DNA from: Mycoplasma anserisalpingitidis
Lineage (GTDB): Bacteria > Bacillota_I > Bacilli_A > Mycoplasmatales > Metamycoplasmataceae
Length of the DNA: 64,000 bases
Reading direction: 5' to 3'
NCBI RefSeq assembly: GCF_007859615.1
Contig: NZ_CP042295.1
Span: 806,001 to 870,000 of the forward strand
Made by a program: the position numbers and the translations under genes. This document shows, one piece after another, positions 40,435-51,437 of the stretch (position 1 is its first letter; each line of letters opens with the position of its first letter). Below the pieces are notes generated by a model. It made no database searches. It was not told the DNA's origin and was given only the letters and a program-made list of their open reading frames with translations.

Positions 40435-42577
40435 ATTCTTCTCAGCTAATTTCTAAAATTGTTATTATGTTCATTCCTTTAAAAATATCTAAATTTCCTG
40501 TTATTGTAGTATTGTAATTAGACGGTTTTGAAACATTTTTACTTTCCATAGTTCATTTGTTAGTAGCTTCTAATGATTTTGATGAAAATGTAAAAGGAAT
40601 ATCAAAACTTAAATATTGACTTTCAATTCTTCAGTTTCATTTTTGATTTTCTTTAGTGTAAGTATCAATATAAGTTATTCCATATCCATTAGCATGACTT
40701 CCATTTGGTGTTTTAGTAATCGAAGTTCAATTCAAATCAAAATTTGCACTTGACCTTGCACCTAGTGTAGTACTTCCCATTCAACCACTACTTCCTTTAG
40801 TTAAATTAATTTCCTTTTGATGTCCATTAATTAGTAATTTCATTTTTGCACTTTTAGCACTTTCTGGTATTCTAACTTTTTCTTTGATACCGTTTCTTAA
40901 AATGAATTTATTAGATACTTTACCAGAATCACTTGTATAGATATTTCCTAGTGTTGCTCCTGTTCCATTATATTTAAATCATTGTGGAACTAATCTAGTT
41001 TCTAAAGAATGTGTTTCATTATATTTTCAGCTATTAATAAGTGTAGATGCTTCATTAGTAAGAGTATATTTTGGATACTCTTCAGTAAGTAAATCATATC
41101 CAATTATTACACTTTTATTACTATTAACTGGACTTGGAAGCGGAGCAGGTGGAATAGGTTGAACAGGATTTGGTGTATCTTCCAATTGTCTTTTTAAATC
41201 TTCAATATCTTTTTCAAGTTTTATTATTTTTGCTTCCTTTTGAGCGATTGTACTATTCGCACTAGCTAATTCACTCTTTAACCTATCTCTTTCATTTTTT
41301 ACAGTTCTTAATTGACTGTTTAAACTACTTACTTGTGAACTTAAACTGTTTTATCTCTTTTTAAACTTTCAATTTCTGCTTCTAATTGACTATTCGAACC
41401 ACCTTGTTCTCTAAGTTGTCTTTCTAAATCTTTAATTCTTAAGTCTTTTTCTGCTATTTGTTTTTGATAATTTGCTTCTTCAGTTTTAAATTCATTAGTT
41501 TTAGTTTCTAATTCAGCAGTTTTTAAACTTAAATTTTGTTCTAAAGTTTGCTTCGTTAAAGTTAATTCATTAATTCTCTCTTTATTTTCACTGTTTTCTA
41601 AACTTAAACTACTTAATTCAGAATTTACGGTATTTAACTGATTTGTTAACTCATCAATTTCAGTATTTAATTCACTAATTTTTTGTGCTAAATTAATTAC
41701 CATTGCTTCTAGTGGTAAAACACGAATATTTTTGTAAGTTTCAATAATATTTTGTATTGAATCAATTGCACTATAAAGTTTATTCTGATTTTCACTTACA
41801 TTTTCACTATCAATACTTTCACTTATTAATTGATTTAAAATATCTAATTGAGTGTGTAAATTTTGTGCTACTTCATTTAATTCATCTAAATTTTCTTGTT
41901 CTAAACTAGAAATTAAATTGCTTAAAAGTTCCTTAGTGTGAATTAAAGTATCATTAAAATTATTTTGAATTAAACTTTCTAAATTAGTTATATTTTCTTT
42001 AGCAGTATTTAATTCACTGTTTAAGGTATCGATTTGATTATTAGCAGCTTGAATTTTTGCTTGTAATTCAGCATTTTCATCCATAGCTTGTTTATATTTA
42101 GCTACTTCATTGTTGTAATTTATTCAATTTTCAAGGTTTTTATTGAAAAGTGCTTCATAATCTCTATTATTTAATGCTTCAATTAGTTTAGTAAAAGTTT
42201 TGTTTTTAATTGGAAAACTTTCAATATTAATGGTACTAAAATCATCAATATTTTTAGTTTTTATTGCTTTTTCATAATCACTTTTTGCTTCATCTAAAGT
42301 TTTTAACGCTTTATTAGAATAGTCATTAATTTCGTTAATTAGTGAATATGCTTCATTACGCATACTATTCATCAATATTTTTAGTTTTTATTGCTTTTTC
42401 ATAATCACTTTTTGCTTCATCTAAAGTTTTTAACGCTTTATTAGAATAGTCATTAATTTCGTTAATTAGTGAATATGCTTCATTACGCATACTATTAGCA
42501 AATGGTTCTGAACTATAACTACTATAATCTCGATTAACAAATTTATATGCTTGTAGTTGATTTGCATAATTAATCAC
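40433..42577 (-). CDS. Large coiled-coil protein, frame broken twice
   Basis: After removing one 127-bp repeat unit (42242-42496) and adding one base in the A-run near 41350, a single 672-residue protein emerges. It has a helical N-terminal part, about 350 residues of heptad-rich coiled coil (for example EAEIESLKRDK), a Pro-rich linker QPIPPAPLPSP and a globular C-terminus ending ISWEE. The start is GTG 42577 after AGGAGA. No signal peptide is visible, so the 5' end may be missing. Composition fits a mycoplasma surface or cytoskeletal-type protein; function unknown. Confidence 0.7.
42242..42496. repeat. Exact tandem duplication, period 127 bp (fourth)
   Basis: Bases 42242-42369 equal 42369-42496, an offset of 127. 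It shifts the frame of the coiled-coil gene and has the same period as the three duplications in the insertion sequence. Confidence 0.95.
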
Positions 42578-42631
42578 TCTCCTGGTTTAATTATGCATAA
42601 TTCATATGAATTCATTTTAAATTTAAGGGTT

Positions 42632-42763
42632 AAAAGAGAAACGGTGTTTAGTTTTGATTAGTTCTCTTTTTTATTTTAAACTGATTTAAATTAAAAAGCA
42701 CAAACACAAATATGTTTGCACTTGAAAGTATAATCAAGGACTAGGACTTGTGTCCTAGTTTAT
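42632..42763 (+). other. Gene-free stretch with hairpin and 3'-end remnant
   Basis: A stem AAAAGAGAA/TTCTCTTTT (42632-42670) is followed by a short frame MFALESIIKD with TAG (42712-42744), similar to the FALQGLKKVN tail at 37894. It ends in a hairpin ACTAGGA/TCCTAGT (42740-42759). This looks like the 3' end of a lost gene plus its terminator, inverted relative to 37877-37930. Confidence 0.5.
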
Positions 42764-42798
42764 TAATCTCTTCTAATTTGTTTCATTTATATTTATAA

Positions 42799-43779
42799 TT
42801 ATAGAAATTCAATATTATTTTTGTCAAAGAAGTCATTGTTTTGTTCATCTCATAATGATACTTGAACTTCTGCAATATGTTTTTTCTCTAATAAAAACAT
42901 TGATAAACGGCTTTGTCCGATTCCTCCTCCGATAGTGAAAGGAAGTTGATTGTTCAAAATCATTTGATGATACTCTTTCATAAATTCATCAGATTTATTT
43001 AATTTGTGTTTTTGATTTAATAATGATTTTTTATCAACTCTTATCCCCATAGAACTAATTTCTATGCAGTCATCATTTATTTTGTCATAAAACAATAAAT
43101 CCCCATTTAATGTTCAATCATCATAATCAAAAGCTCTTTTTGAATGTTCTAAACCATCTTCTAATTTATCACCAATACCATATACAAAAACAGCACCATG
43201 TAATTTAACAATTGCTCTTTCTCTTTCTTCGGGTGTTAAATTAGGATATAAATTGTAAAGTTCAGTCGAAGAAATGAATTTAACACTTTTAGGCAACTTT
43301 TCTTTTAATTCAACATATTCAATGTTAAGTTTTCTTTCTGTGTGTAATATAGATTTATAAATTTTTCTTACGATATTAAATAAAAATTCTAAATTTCTAT
43401 CCGATTCATTGATTATCATTTCTCAATCTCATTGGTCTACGTATAATGAATGTTTATTATCCAAATCTTCTTCTCTACGAATAGCATTCATATCCGTTCA
43501 AATACCTTCATAAGTATCGAAATTATATTTTTTAAGAGCCATTCTTTTTCATTTTGCTAATGAATGAACAATTTCTATATCTTGGTCTATTGTTTTAGCT
43601 TTAAAAATTACTGGTTTTTCACCATTTAAACCATCATTAATTTTATTGTTTGAAAATACAAATAATGGAGCTGAAACTCTTGTCAAATTTAGATTTTTAT
43701 GCAATTCTTTAGTGAAAGTAAATTTTAGTAATTCAATAGCTTTTTGTGTGTTTTTAATATTCAATTTTGATTTATACAT
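42799..43779 (-). CDS. asnA: Aspartate-ammonia ligase
   Basis: A 326-residue class II synthetase-like enzyme that makes asparagine from aspartate, ammonia and [49 protein letters not shown] and [14 protein letters not shown] match AsnA, and the length equals the E. coli enzyme (330). TGA Trp codons are frequent. TAAAAT on the minus strand ends 6 bases before the ATG, with no Shine-Dalgarno. Confidence 0.95.
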
Positions 43780-43844
43780 AACTAAATTTTACTAAAAATT
43801 GAAAATAATAACTTTATTTACAAAATAGTTTAAAATAAAAAATT

Positions 43845-46046
43845 ATGATTAATTTGACAGGTAAATTTATCAAGTATATAATCAAGCATGAAGGAGGAAA
43901 TTATGCTCTTTTAACTTTTAAATCTTTTGTAGATGGAAAAGTAGCTGATAATTATACAATTTACTGTACAAAAAACATTCCAGAGCTTAATAAAACATAT
44001 TCGATTTGAGTTGAAAAAAACCAAAAATATGAAGGTAGATATACCCTTATTAAGTTTGAAAAAATACTAAATGAATCTTATGAGATTTATAATTTTTTAG
44101 CAGATAATAATGTAAATAAAATAACAATTAAACATTTAAAAGACACTTATGCTGAAAATTTATTTACTTTATTTCAAGAAGAAAATCCAGTACTAATTAG
44201 TGATTTAAGAAATAATTTTTCAGGAATTTATGATTTACTGAAATCAAATTTAGAATTATTAAACGAAGAAAAAATATTTGAAGAAAATGGATTGAGTGCA
44301 TTAACTGATTACATTAAAGAAAAAATTTTTCACAACCCAAACGCAATATTAAAAGATGAATTTGTAAAAATAAACCCCTATAAATTAGTTTATGATTATC
44401 CTATTCCTATTGTGAAATTAGATGAATTAGTCAGACTTTTAGAAATAAAAAGTTCTGATGAATTGATTAATCTTGATTTAGAAAGAGTTTGTGCTTACAT
44501 TTATTCATTGATAATTTATGAACAACAAAGAAATAATGATACTTTTTATGAGTTAGAAAGAATTTATAAAAGAAGTAAAAATTACGCTTCGTTTGATATT
44601 CCGGTTTTTAATGACGCCTTAGATTACGGAATAAATAAAAAATATTTTTTAGTTGAACAAATCGATTCAAAAATTTATATTTCTCTAACTTCAACCAAAG
44701 ATGAAGAAGAATCTATTAGTGAAATAATAAGCAAAATAAACAGTTCGGAATTATTAAAAATTGAAGTTAATAATCAATATTTAAATGAACTAGACGAATC
44801 CCAAAAGAAAGCTTTTGCAAATGTATGAGATAGTAATATAACAATCATTTCTGGTGCACCAGGAACAGGAAAAACATTTTTAATTGCAAAAATTATAGAG
44901 AATTTAAAACATAATAAATTAACAGATGAGAATAAAGTTGTTGTTTTAGCACCAACAGGTAGAGCTGCATCAAATGTTAGTTTAAAAGCTAAGGTTAAGT
45001 GTAAAACAATTCATAGCTACTTAAAGATCGATGAAGATGACGCTGATATTTCGGCAAATATCGATGATTTAAATCAAAAAGAAATTTTAATTATTGATGA
45101 ATTCTCAATGGTAAACCAAAAAATATTTTATAAATTGTTATATAACTCAAAAAATTTAAAGAAGATTATTTTAATTGGTGATATAAACCAACTTCCATCA
45201 ATTTCTTGTGGTAATTTATTAAAAGATTTTATTGACTCTAAAGTAATAACAACTTGTTTTTTAAATCTTAATCATAGAAGTGAATACAAAGAAATTCCTG
45301 AACATTTTAATACAATTATTAATTCAAATAAAAACCCATTATTTGATCAAGAAGTGGTAAAAATAATAGAATCTGATAGCGAAGATTTTAATCAAAAAGT
45401 TGTTGAACAGTATGTTAAAAAAGTAAAAGAATTTTCAATAGATAATGTTGTTATTTTAATACCAACATATAAAACAGAATTTGGTATCAATGAAATAAAT
45501 AATTTAATTCAAACTAAAATAAATCCTAAAGGTAAGGTTGTTACACAAACAACAAGTCTTCAAACGAAAATAGAATTTAGAATTGGTGATAAGGTAATCC
45601 AGACTGAAAATAGATATGAAGATAACGTTTTTAATGGTGATATCGGCTATATAACCAAAGTAGAAAAAGGAACTAAAAAAAACGGTGAAGATTCAAAATA
45701 TGGAAAGAAAATTACCGTTGAATTTAATTCATTAGATGGTGAAGTTAAAAAAGTCACATATAACGAAAGTGTTTTTAAATCTCAAATCAATCTTGCTTAT
45801 GCTATAACTATTCATAAATTTCAAGGTAGTGAATCTGAATGTGTGATTTTCCCATTTAATCCTGCTTATGATTTTATGTTAAATAAAAAACTAATTTATA
45901 CAGCTGTTTCAAGAGCTCGTAAAAATTTAATTATTATTGGTGATTATAATTATTACATTAATAAAGTTGTTGAAGAAAGAGAAAAAGAAATCAAAGTTAA
46001 CACAAAGATGAAAAACCTTTTAATAAAAGGTTTTAGAATAAGATAA
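43845..46046 (+). CDS. recD2: RecD2-like DNA helicase
   Basis: A 733-residue superfamily 1B helicase. The N-terminal part is an OB-like and helical region. Motor motifs follow: Q-motif region LDESQKKAF, Walker A SGAPGTGKTFL, APTGRAA, Walker B LIIDEFSMV, GDINQLPS, and the C-terminal YAITIHKFQGSE and YTAVSRARKNL. RecD2 is a 5'-3' helicase in repair in bacteria lacking RecBC. A terminator overlaps the stop codon. Confidence 0.92.
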
Positions 46047-46070
46047 ATGCAATTAATTTTGCATTTTTAT
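46045..46070 (+). terminator. Terminator after recD2
   Basis: The 8-bp stem AAATGCAA/TTGCATTT (46045-46066) is followed by a T-run. Confidence 0.8.
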
Positions 46071-46075
46071 ATTAA

Positions 46076-46097
46076 AAAAAGTGCAATAACGCACTTT
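46076..46097 (-). terminator. Terminator after the first M13 peptidase gene
   Basis: The 7-bp stem AAAGTGC/GCACTTT (46078-46097) is followed on the minus strand by a T-run. Confidence 0.8.
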
Positions 46098-46099
46098 AA

Positions 46100-48004
46100 T
46101 TATCAAATTTCTAGCATTTCTTCTTTAGGAAGATACATTTTGTCATTTTCTGTAATATCAAATTCTTCTTGGAATTCTGCTGAATTCATTAAATGAACAT
46201 TAGCTCTTAATTTAGCTGGAGCGTGAACGTCTACACTTAAAAGAAGTTTGATGTATTCGTCGCTTGATTTAAATCTTCAAATTCTTGCTCATGATTCAAA
46301 GAAATCTCTTCTATTAAAATCACTTCTTCTGCTTGCGGCTTCATAAGCACATTGGAAACCACCACAGTCAGCAATATTTTCTGAAGCTGTTAAAGTACCG
46401 TTACACTTTTGTTCACTGATAACTTCTCTTCCATCGAATAATCTAATAATATGTTCGATTTTTTTATTAAATTTTGCTAAATCATTTTCTGTTCATCAAT
46501 TATTTAAATTACCATCTGAATCGAATTGTGAACCATTGTTATCAAAAGCATGAGATATTTCATGAGCTATAACAGCACCGATTCCACCAAAATTAGCGGC
46601 TGAACTGTTTTTTGGTGAGTAGAATGGGTATGAAAGAATAGCAGCAGGGAAAACAATGTGATTCTTCATTGGGTTGTAATATGCGTTAACTGTTGCAGGC
46701 GACATACTTCAATATTTTGGATTTGTTTCTTCTAAATATTTTTTAAATGAGAATTTATTTCTAACTGCATTTAATTCAAAAATATTTTCAACAAGAGATT
46801 TATTTTCATCGATAAATAAATGATCATAAACAGGTTGAAGTTCTTCAGGATAAGCAACCATATATTCAATTTTGCTTAATTTTTCTAAAGCTTTTTCAAT
46901 TGTTTTTCTTTCAAGTCAACTATTTGATTCAAGTCTCTCTTTGTAAACTTGAATCATTTCTTCGATCATTTTTTCCACTTCCTTTTTATTTTCTTCACCA
47001 AAATATGTTTTAGCATAGTAAATACCAAAAGGAATTGAATAATAAGCTAGGGCTGAATTTACAGAATATTTAAGTAAAGATTTTGCTTCTTTTGTTCCAC
47101 TTAAAAATCTACTAAATTCTCCAGAAATGATTCTTGATTCTTCATCTAAATATGGCGCAACTTTTAACAAGTTAAAGATAAATAAAGCTGATTTATAGTA
47201 TTTAAAGTTATTTTCGTTAAAAATATCTTTAAATACTGAAAAAATTTTTTCGTTAGGAAAAATTACTTTATCGATAGGTTTGTTTTCAACTAATTCTGAA
47301 GCATATTTAATTAAATCAAAACCAATAAAGTATTTTTTAATTTCTTCTTGATTTAATGGGTTGTAAAGTTTTGTATATTGTGCCATTTCAACACTGTTTT
47401 TCGAAGATTCAACTAATAATGAATCAAATTTAATTGCATCGTATAAAAGTTTTTCACTTTCTTCTTCAGTTTTTCCATATTTAATCAACAATTTTTTAAC
47501 CATTGATTTTCATGCATTTAATTTTTTATCTCTATTTTCCACATCTTCATAATCAGTTTTATCTGGAAGAATTAGTCCAGGAGTTTCAGCTCACAAGACA
47601 TTTATTTTACTGTTTTTCATGTCTTCGGCAACACCAAAATCAACAGGTAAGTAAGTGAAATCTCTTTGAAACTCAATGAATTTTTTATTTAATTCATCAA
47701 ATGATTTTAACTCTTCGATTTTAGATAAAATTTTATGTGCTGGTTTATATGAATCTTGTGCTCTTTGATCAACGTTGTAAAATTTTCTAAATAATTTTAT
47801 ATATTCTTTAATGTATTTGTTATCAGGCATTTCTTTTGAACCATCAGCAAAACCCAATGTTAAATCAATAATTAATTTTTCGATGGCTAAATCTAATTCT
47901 CCAAAACCAGAAATAGAAGGTCTATCTGAAGGGATTTGTGTTTTTTCAAGTCATTCTTGATTTATATGATTGAAAAAATCATTTTTTAAACTATTTTTAT
48001 TCAT
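46100..48004 (-). CDS. pepO: M13 family zinc metallopeptidase (PepO)
   Basis: A 634-residue neprilysin-type peptidase. The zinc site is [11 protein letters not shown] with the third ligand in [11 protein letters not shown], and the substrate-binding NAYYNP is present. The protein ends in Trp, encoded by TGA just before TAA, as M13 enzymes usually do. No signal peptide is visible, so it is probably a cytosolic oligopeptidase. A second full-length paralogue lies 3.4 kb away. Confidence 0.94.
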
Positions 48005-48081
48005 TTTTCTCCTTAATATAATTTATAACATTTATATTTTAAATTAAATAAGCAATAAATTACATAAAAATATTTTTTTAT

Positions 48082-48093
48082 TATAATAAACAC
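48082..48093 (+). promoter_or_regulatory. -10 box of tatD, leaderless spacing
   Basis: TATAAT at 48082-48087 ends 6 bases before the ATG at 48094; no Shine-Dalgarno is seen. Confidence 0.6.
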
Positions 48094-48894
48094 ATGAGTA
48101 AAAAAAGAAGTAAATTTGTAGATGCACATTGTCACTTAACAAATAGTTCATATTTATTAGAACACATCGATATGATTATTGAACAAGCGATATCAAATAA
48201 TATTGAATTTTTAGTTGTTAATGGTGGACACGAAAAAGAAAATTTACAGATATTAAAGTTGATCGAAAGATACAAACAGTTAAATATTTTAGTACCAGCC
48301 ATCGGTATTCATCCTGAAGATGGAAAAGATGAGAACGATTATTTAAGAGTTGAATCATTAATTAATGATTCTATTAAAGCTATTGGTGAAATCGGTTTGG
48401 ATTATTATTACGAAGATGGTCCAACTCGTGAAAATCAAATAAAAAGCATGGAAGGACAATTAAAATTAGCTAAAAAATTTAATTTGCCAGTTGTAATCCA
48501 TATCAGAGATAAAGAAGATTGCGATCAGGCTTATCAAGACGTTTATGATCTAATGAAAAAATACAAAGTTAAATTTATGTTACATACCTATAGCGGAACT
48601 GTTGAATGAGCCGAAAAATTTAAAGAATTAGATGCATATTTTAGTTTTAGTGGAACTGTAACTTTTGCTTCAAATCAGAATGCTAGAAATGTAATAAAAA
48701 TTGTTCCATTGAATAGAATTTTAGTTGAAACTGATAGTCCATACTTAAGACCACACCCGTATGTTGATGAAAAAAATGAACCAAATAAAGTTTTATTTGT
48801 GTCTTATTATATTGGTGGTTTATTAGAAATGGGTATGGATAAATTTGTATCAATTGTTAATAAAAACTTAAGAGAGTTGTTTAATATTAAGTAA
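48094..48894 (+). CDS. tatD: TatD family metal-dependent DNase
   Basis: A 266-residue TIM-barrel hydrolase with metal ligands in VDAHCHL, the Glu of AIGEIGLDYYY, VVIHIRD, LHTYSG and LVETDSPYLRP. TatD proteins are 3'-5' exonucleases acting in DNA repair or turnover. The stop overlaps the rsmA start (TAATG), a conserved tatD-rsmA pairing. Confidence 0.93.
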
Positions 48895-49670
48895 TGAAAA
48901 AAGAAGTATATGCTAAAAAGAAGTTTGGTCAAAATTTTTTAATTGATCAAAATATTATTAAAAAAATAATTGATGTTTCACAACCAAAAAATAAAAATAT
49001 TATTGAAATAGGTCCAGGCCGTGGAGCACTAACAAAAATACTTGTTAAAGAAGCAAATAAACTAGATTGTTTTGAAATTGATCCGGACATGGTTGAAATT
49101 TTAAAAAAGGAAATCCATGATGATAATTTCACACTTAACCAAATGGATTTTCTTGAGGCTGATTTACAAAAATATAAAAATTACGATGTTATTGCTAACA
49201 TTCCATACTACATTACAACCGATATACTTTTTAAAATTTTTGATCAAGTAGAAAACTTTAATAGTGCTATTTTGATGGTTCAAAAAGAAGTTGCTCAAAG
49301 AATTATTGCTAAAAAAAATTCACCTGATTATTCAAAACTTTCACTAACTTGTCAATATTTAGCTGATTGTAAATTAGAATTTATTGTAAAAGCAAATTCA
49401 TTTAACCCAGCTCCAAAAGTTGATTCAGCAATAATTTCATTAAAGTTTAAGAAGAATATGAAAAACTACTCTGAATTAAAAGAATTCTTTAAACTTTGTT
49501 TTTTAGCAAGAAGAAAAAAATTAACTTATTCTTTAACAAATAAATTTTCAACAAATGCAATAAAAAAAGCATATGAAAAATTAAACATTGATGAAAATAT
49601 TAGAATTCAGCAACTAGATTTAGAGGAAATTGTAAAGCTATATCAATATTTAACAGAGTTTCAAAATTAG
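48894..49670 (+). CDS. rsmA: 16S rRNA dimethyladenosine transferase RsmA (KsgA)
   Basis: A 258-residue methyltransferase that dimethylates two adjacent adenines near the 3' end of 16S rRNA. KKKFGQNFLIDQNII, SAM motif IIEIGPGRGALT and catalytic NIPYYITT are present. It overlaps tatD by one base and ends in a terminator. Confidence 0.97.
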   Translation: MKKEVYAKKKFGQNFLIDQNIIKKIIDVSQPKNKNIIEIGPGRGALTKILVKEANKLDCFEIDPDMVEILKKEIHDDNFTLNQMDFLEADLQKYKNYDVIANIPYYITTDILFKIFDQVENFNSAILMVQKEVAQRIIAKKNSPDYSKLSLTCQYLADCKLEFIVKANSFNPAPKVDSAIISLKFKKNMKNYSELKEFFKLCFLARRKKLTYSLTNKFSTNAIKKAYEKLNIDENIRIQQLDLEEIVKLYQYLTEFQN

Positions 49671-49693
49671 AATGTGTTAAACATTCTTTTTTT
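49670..49693 (+). terminator. Terminator after rsmA
   Basis: The stem GAATGT/ACATTC (49670-49686) overlaps the TAG stop and is followed by seven T. Confidence 0.8.
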
Positions 49694-49773
49694 ATTAAAA
49701 AAAGATCAACAAATCAAACCTTTAGATTTTTTTATATTATAATTAAGTAAAAATTATAAAAAAGGTGGAGAAA

Positions 49774-50748
49774 ATGAAAAAGAAAGATGTGATGCTTTTT
49801 GGTCTCGATAAGTCTAAGACTTTAGCAAATAAAGTATCTGAAATTTTAAATATTCCTTTAACAGGAATTACCAAAACAGTTTACGCTGATGGTGAAATAA
49901 TGATGGTTGCTGATGAAACAGTAAGAGGAAAAGATGTTTACATTATTGCAAACACTTCTAGACCTGTTAATGACAACATCATGGAATTATCTTTATTTTT
50001 AGATTCTTTAAAAAGAGCTAGTGCTAGATCAATTACTGTTTGTTTAAGTTATTATGGTTATGCAAGACAAGATAGAAAAGCTGCAGGAAGACAACCTATT
50101 GGAGCTAAATTAGTTGCAGACTTTTTACAAAAAGCAGGTGCAACAAAATTAATTTGTGTTGACTTACACAACCCTTCAATTCAAGGATTTTTTGATATTC
50201 CAATCGACGATTTAAGAGGACAATATCCTTTGGCCAAAGCTTTAGTAGCTAGAAATGAGAAATTTACAGTTGTATCTCCAGACCATGGTGGAACTGTTAG
50301 AGCAAGAAAGTTGGCTGAGTTGATTGCTAACACAGTAAGAATTAGTATTATTGATAAAAGAAGAACTGGTGTAAATCAAACTGAGGTCATGGGTCTTATT
50401 GGAAACATAGAAGATCAAAATGCAGTTATTATTGATGATATTATAGACACAGGTGGAACAATATTAAAAGCCGTTGACGCATTAAAAGAAAACGGAGCTA
50501 AAAAAATTATTGTTATGGCTAGTCATGGAATTTTTTCTAAAGGTTTTGATGCTTTTGAACAAAATCCTAATGTTGAAAAAGTTATTATTACTGACTCAAT
50601 TGATAACTATGAATTAGCTAAAAAATACACAAAACTTGAAATTGTAAGTTTAGGTGAATTTTTGGCTGGTGTTATTGAATCATCGATCGAAGGAAAAAGT
50701 ATTTCAGATTTATACACAAAATTCAAAAGGAATATTAAAAAAATATAA
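49774..50748 (+). CDS. prs: Ribose-phosphate pyrophosphokinase
   Basis: A 324-residue enzyme making PRPP from ribose 5-phosphate and ATP. YYGYARQDRKAAGRQPIGAK, VDLHNPSIQGFFDIP and the PRPP loop VIIDDIIDTGGT are canonical. I chose ATG 49774, 3 bases after the GGTGGAG ribosome binding site; an in-frame GTG at 49765 lies inside that site. TATAAT at 49738-49743 may be the promoter. The stop overlaps the rsmG start (TAATG). Confidence 0.97.
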   Translation: MKKKDVMLFGLDKSKTLANKVSEILNIPLTGITKTVYADGEIMMVADETVRGKDVYIIANTSRPVNDNIMELSLFLDSLKRASARSITVCLSYYGYARQDRKAAGRQPIGAKLVADFLQKAGATKLICVDLHNPSIQGFFDIPIDDLRGQYPLAKALVARNEKFTVVSPDHGGTVRARKLAELIANTVRISIIDKRRTGVNQTEVMGLIGNIEDQNAVIIDDIIDTGGTILKAVDALKENGAKKIIVMASHGIFSKGFDAFEQNPNVEKVIITDSIDNYELAKKYTKLEIVSLGEFLAGVIESSIEGKSISDLYTKFKRNIKKI

Positions 50749-51428
50749 TGACAAATAAAGAAATTGTTATTAATTATTGTAAAAACAATAATTATGATTT
50801 TTCTTCACTTGAAAAATATGTTAATTTTATAGAAGAAAAGAACAAAGTAATGAATTTAACTGGTTTTTACGACGATAAATTGTGAGGAGAAGGAATTTAT
50901 GAATCTCTGATGTACATGGAAGAAGTTTGTAAAAATCAAGAAAATATTGAAATTTTAGATATTGGTGCTGGAGTAGGTTTTCCATCAATTCCTTTTGTTT
51001 TATTAAATAGTAAAAATAAACTAACAATTTACGAACCCATTCAAAAAAGAGTTAATTTTTTAAATGAAGTTATAACAATGTTTAATATTAAAGATAGAGT
51101 TAAAGTTATTAGAACCCGTTCAGAAGAAGTTTTAGAAAAAAATATTTTCGATTTAATAGTTGCCAGAGCTGTGGCTGATGTTAGAAGTATGCTTATGAGT
51201 TCATTCCATTTATTAAAAATAAACGGAAATATGTCTTTGATCAAAGGACAAAATTACTCATCTGAAATAGAAAATGCTGAAGATATTTTAAAAAAACTTA
51301 AATATAACATTAATGTTAAGAAATTAGAAATTAAAAATACCGAAAAACACAACTTTATTGTTGAAATAACTAAATTGAGAAGCACACCAAAAGAATTCCC
51401 ATATAAATGAAAAGACATAAAAAAATAG
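50748..51428 (+). CDS. rsmG: 16S rRNA m7G527 methyltransferase RsmG
   Basis: A 226-residue methyltransferase of the GidB family. It shows KVMNLTGFYDD, the SAM motif LDIGAGVGFPSIPF, and LIVARAVADVRSML. It methylates G527 of 16S rRNA. It is coupled to prs by one-base overlap and followed 9 bases later by the second M13 peptidase, so the three probably form one transcript. Confidence 0.95.
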
Positions 51429-51437
51429 GAGAAATAT

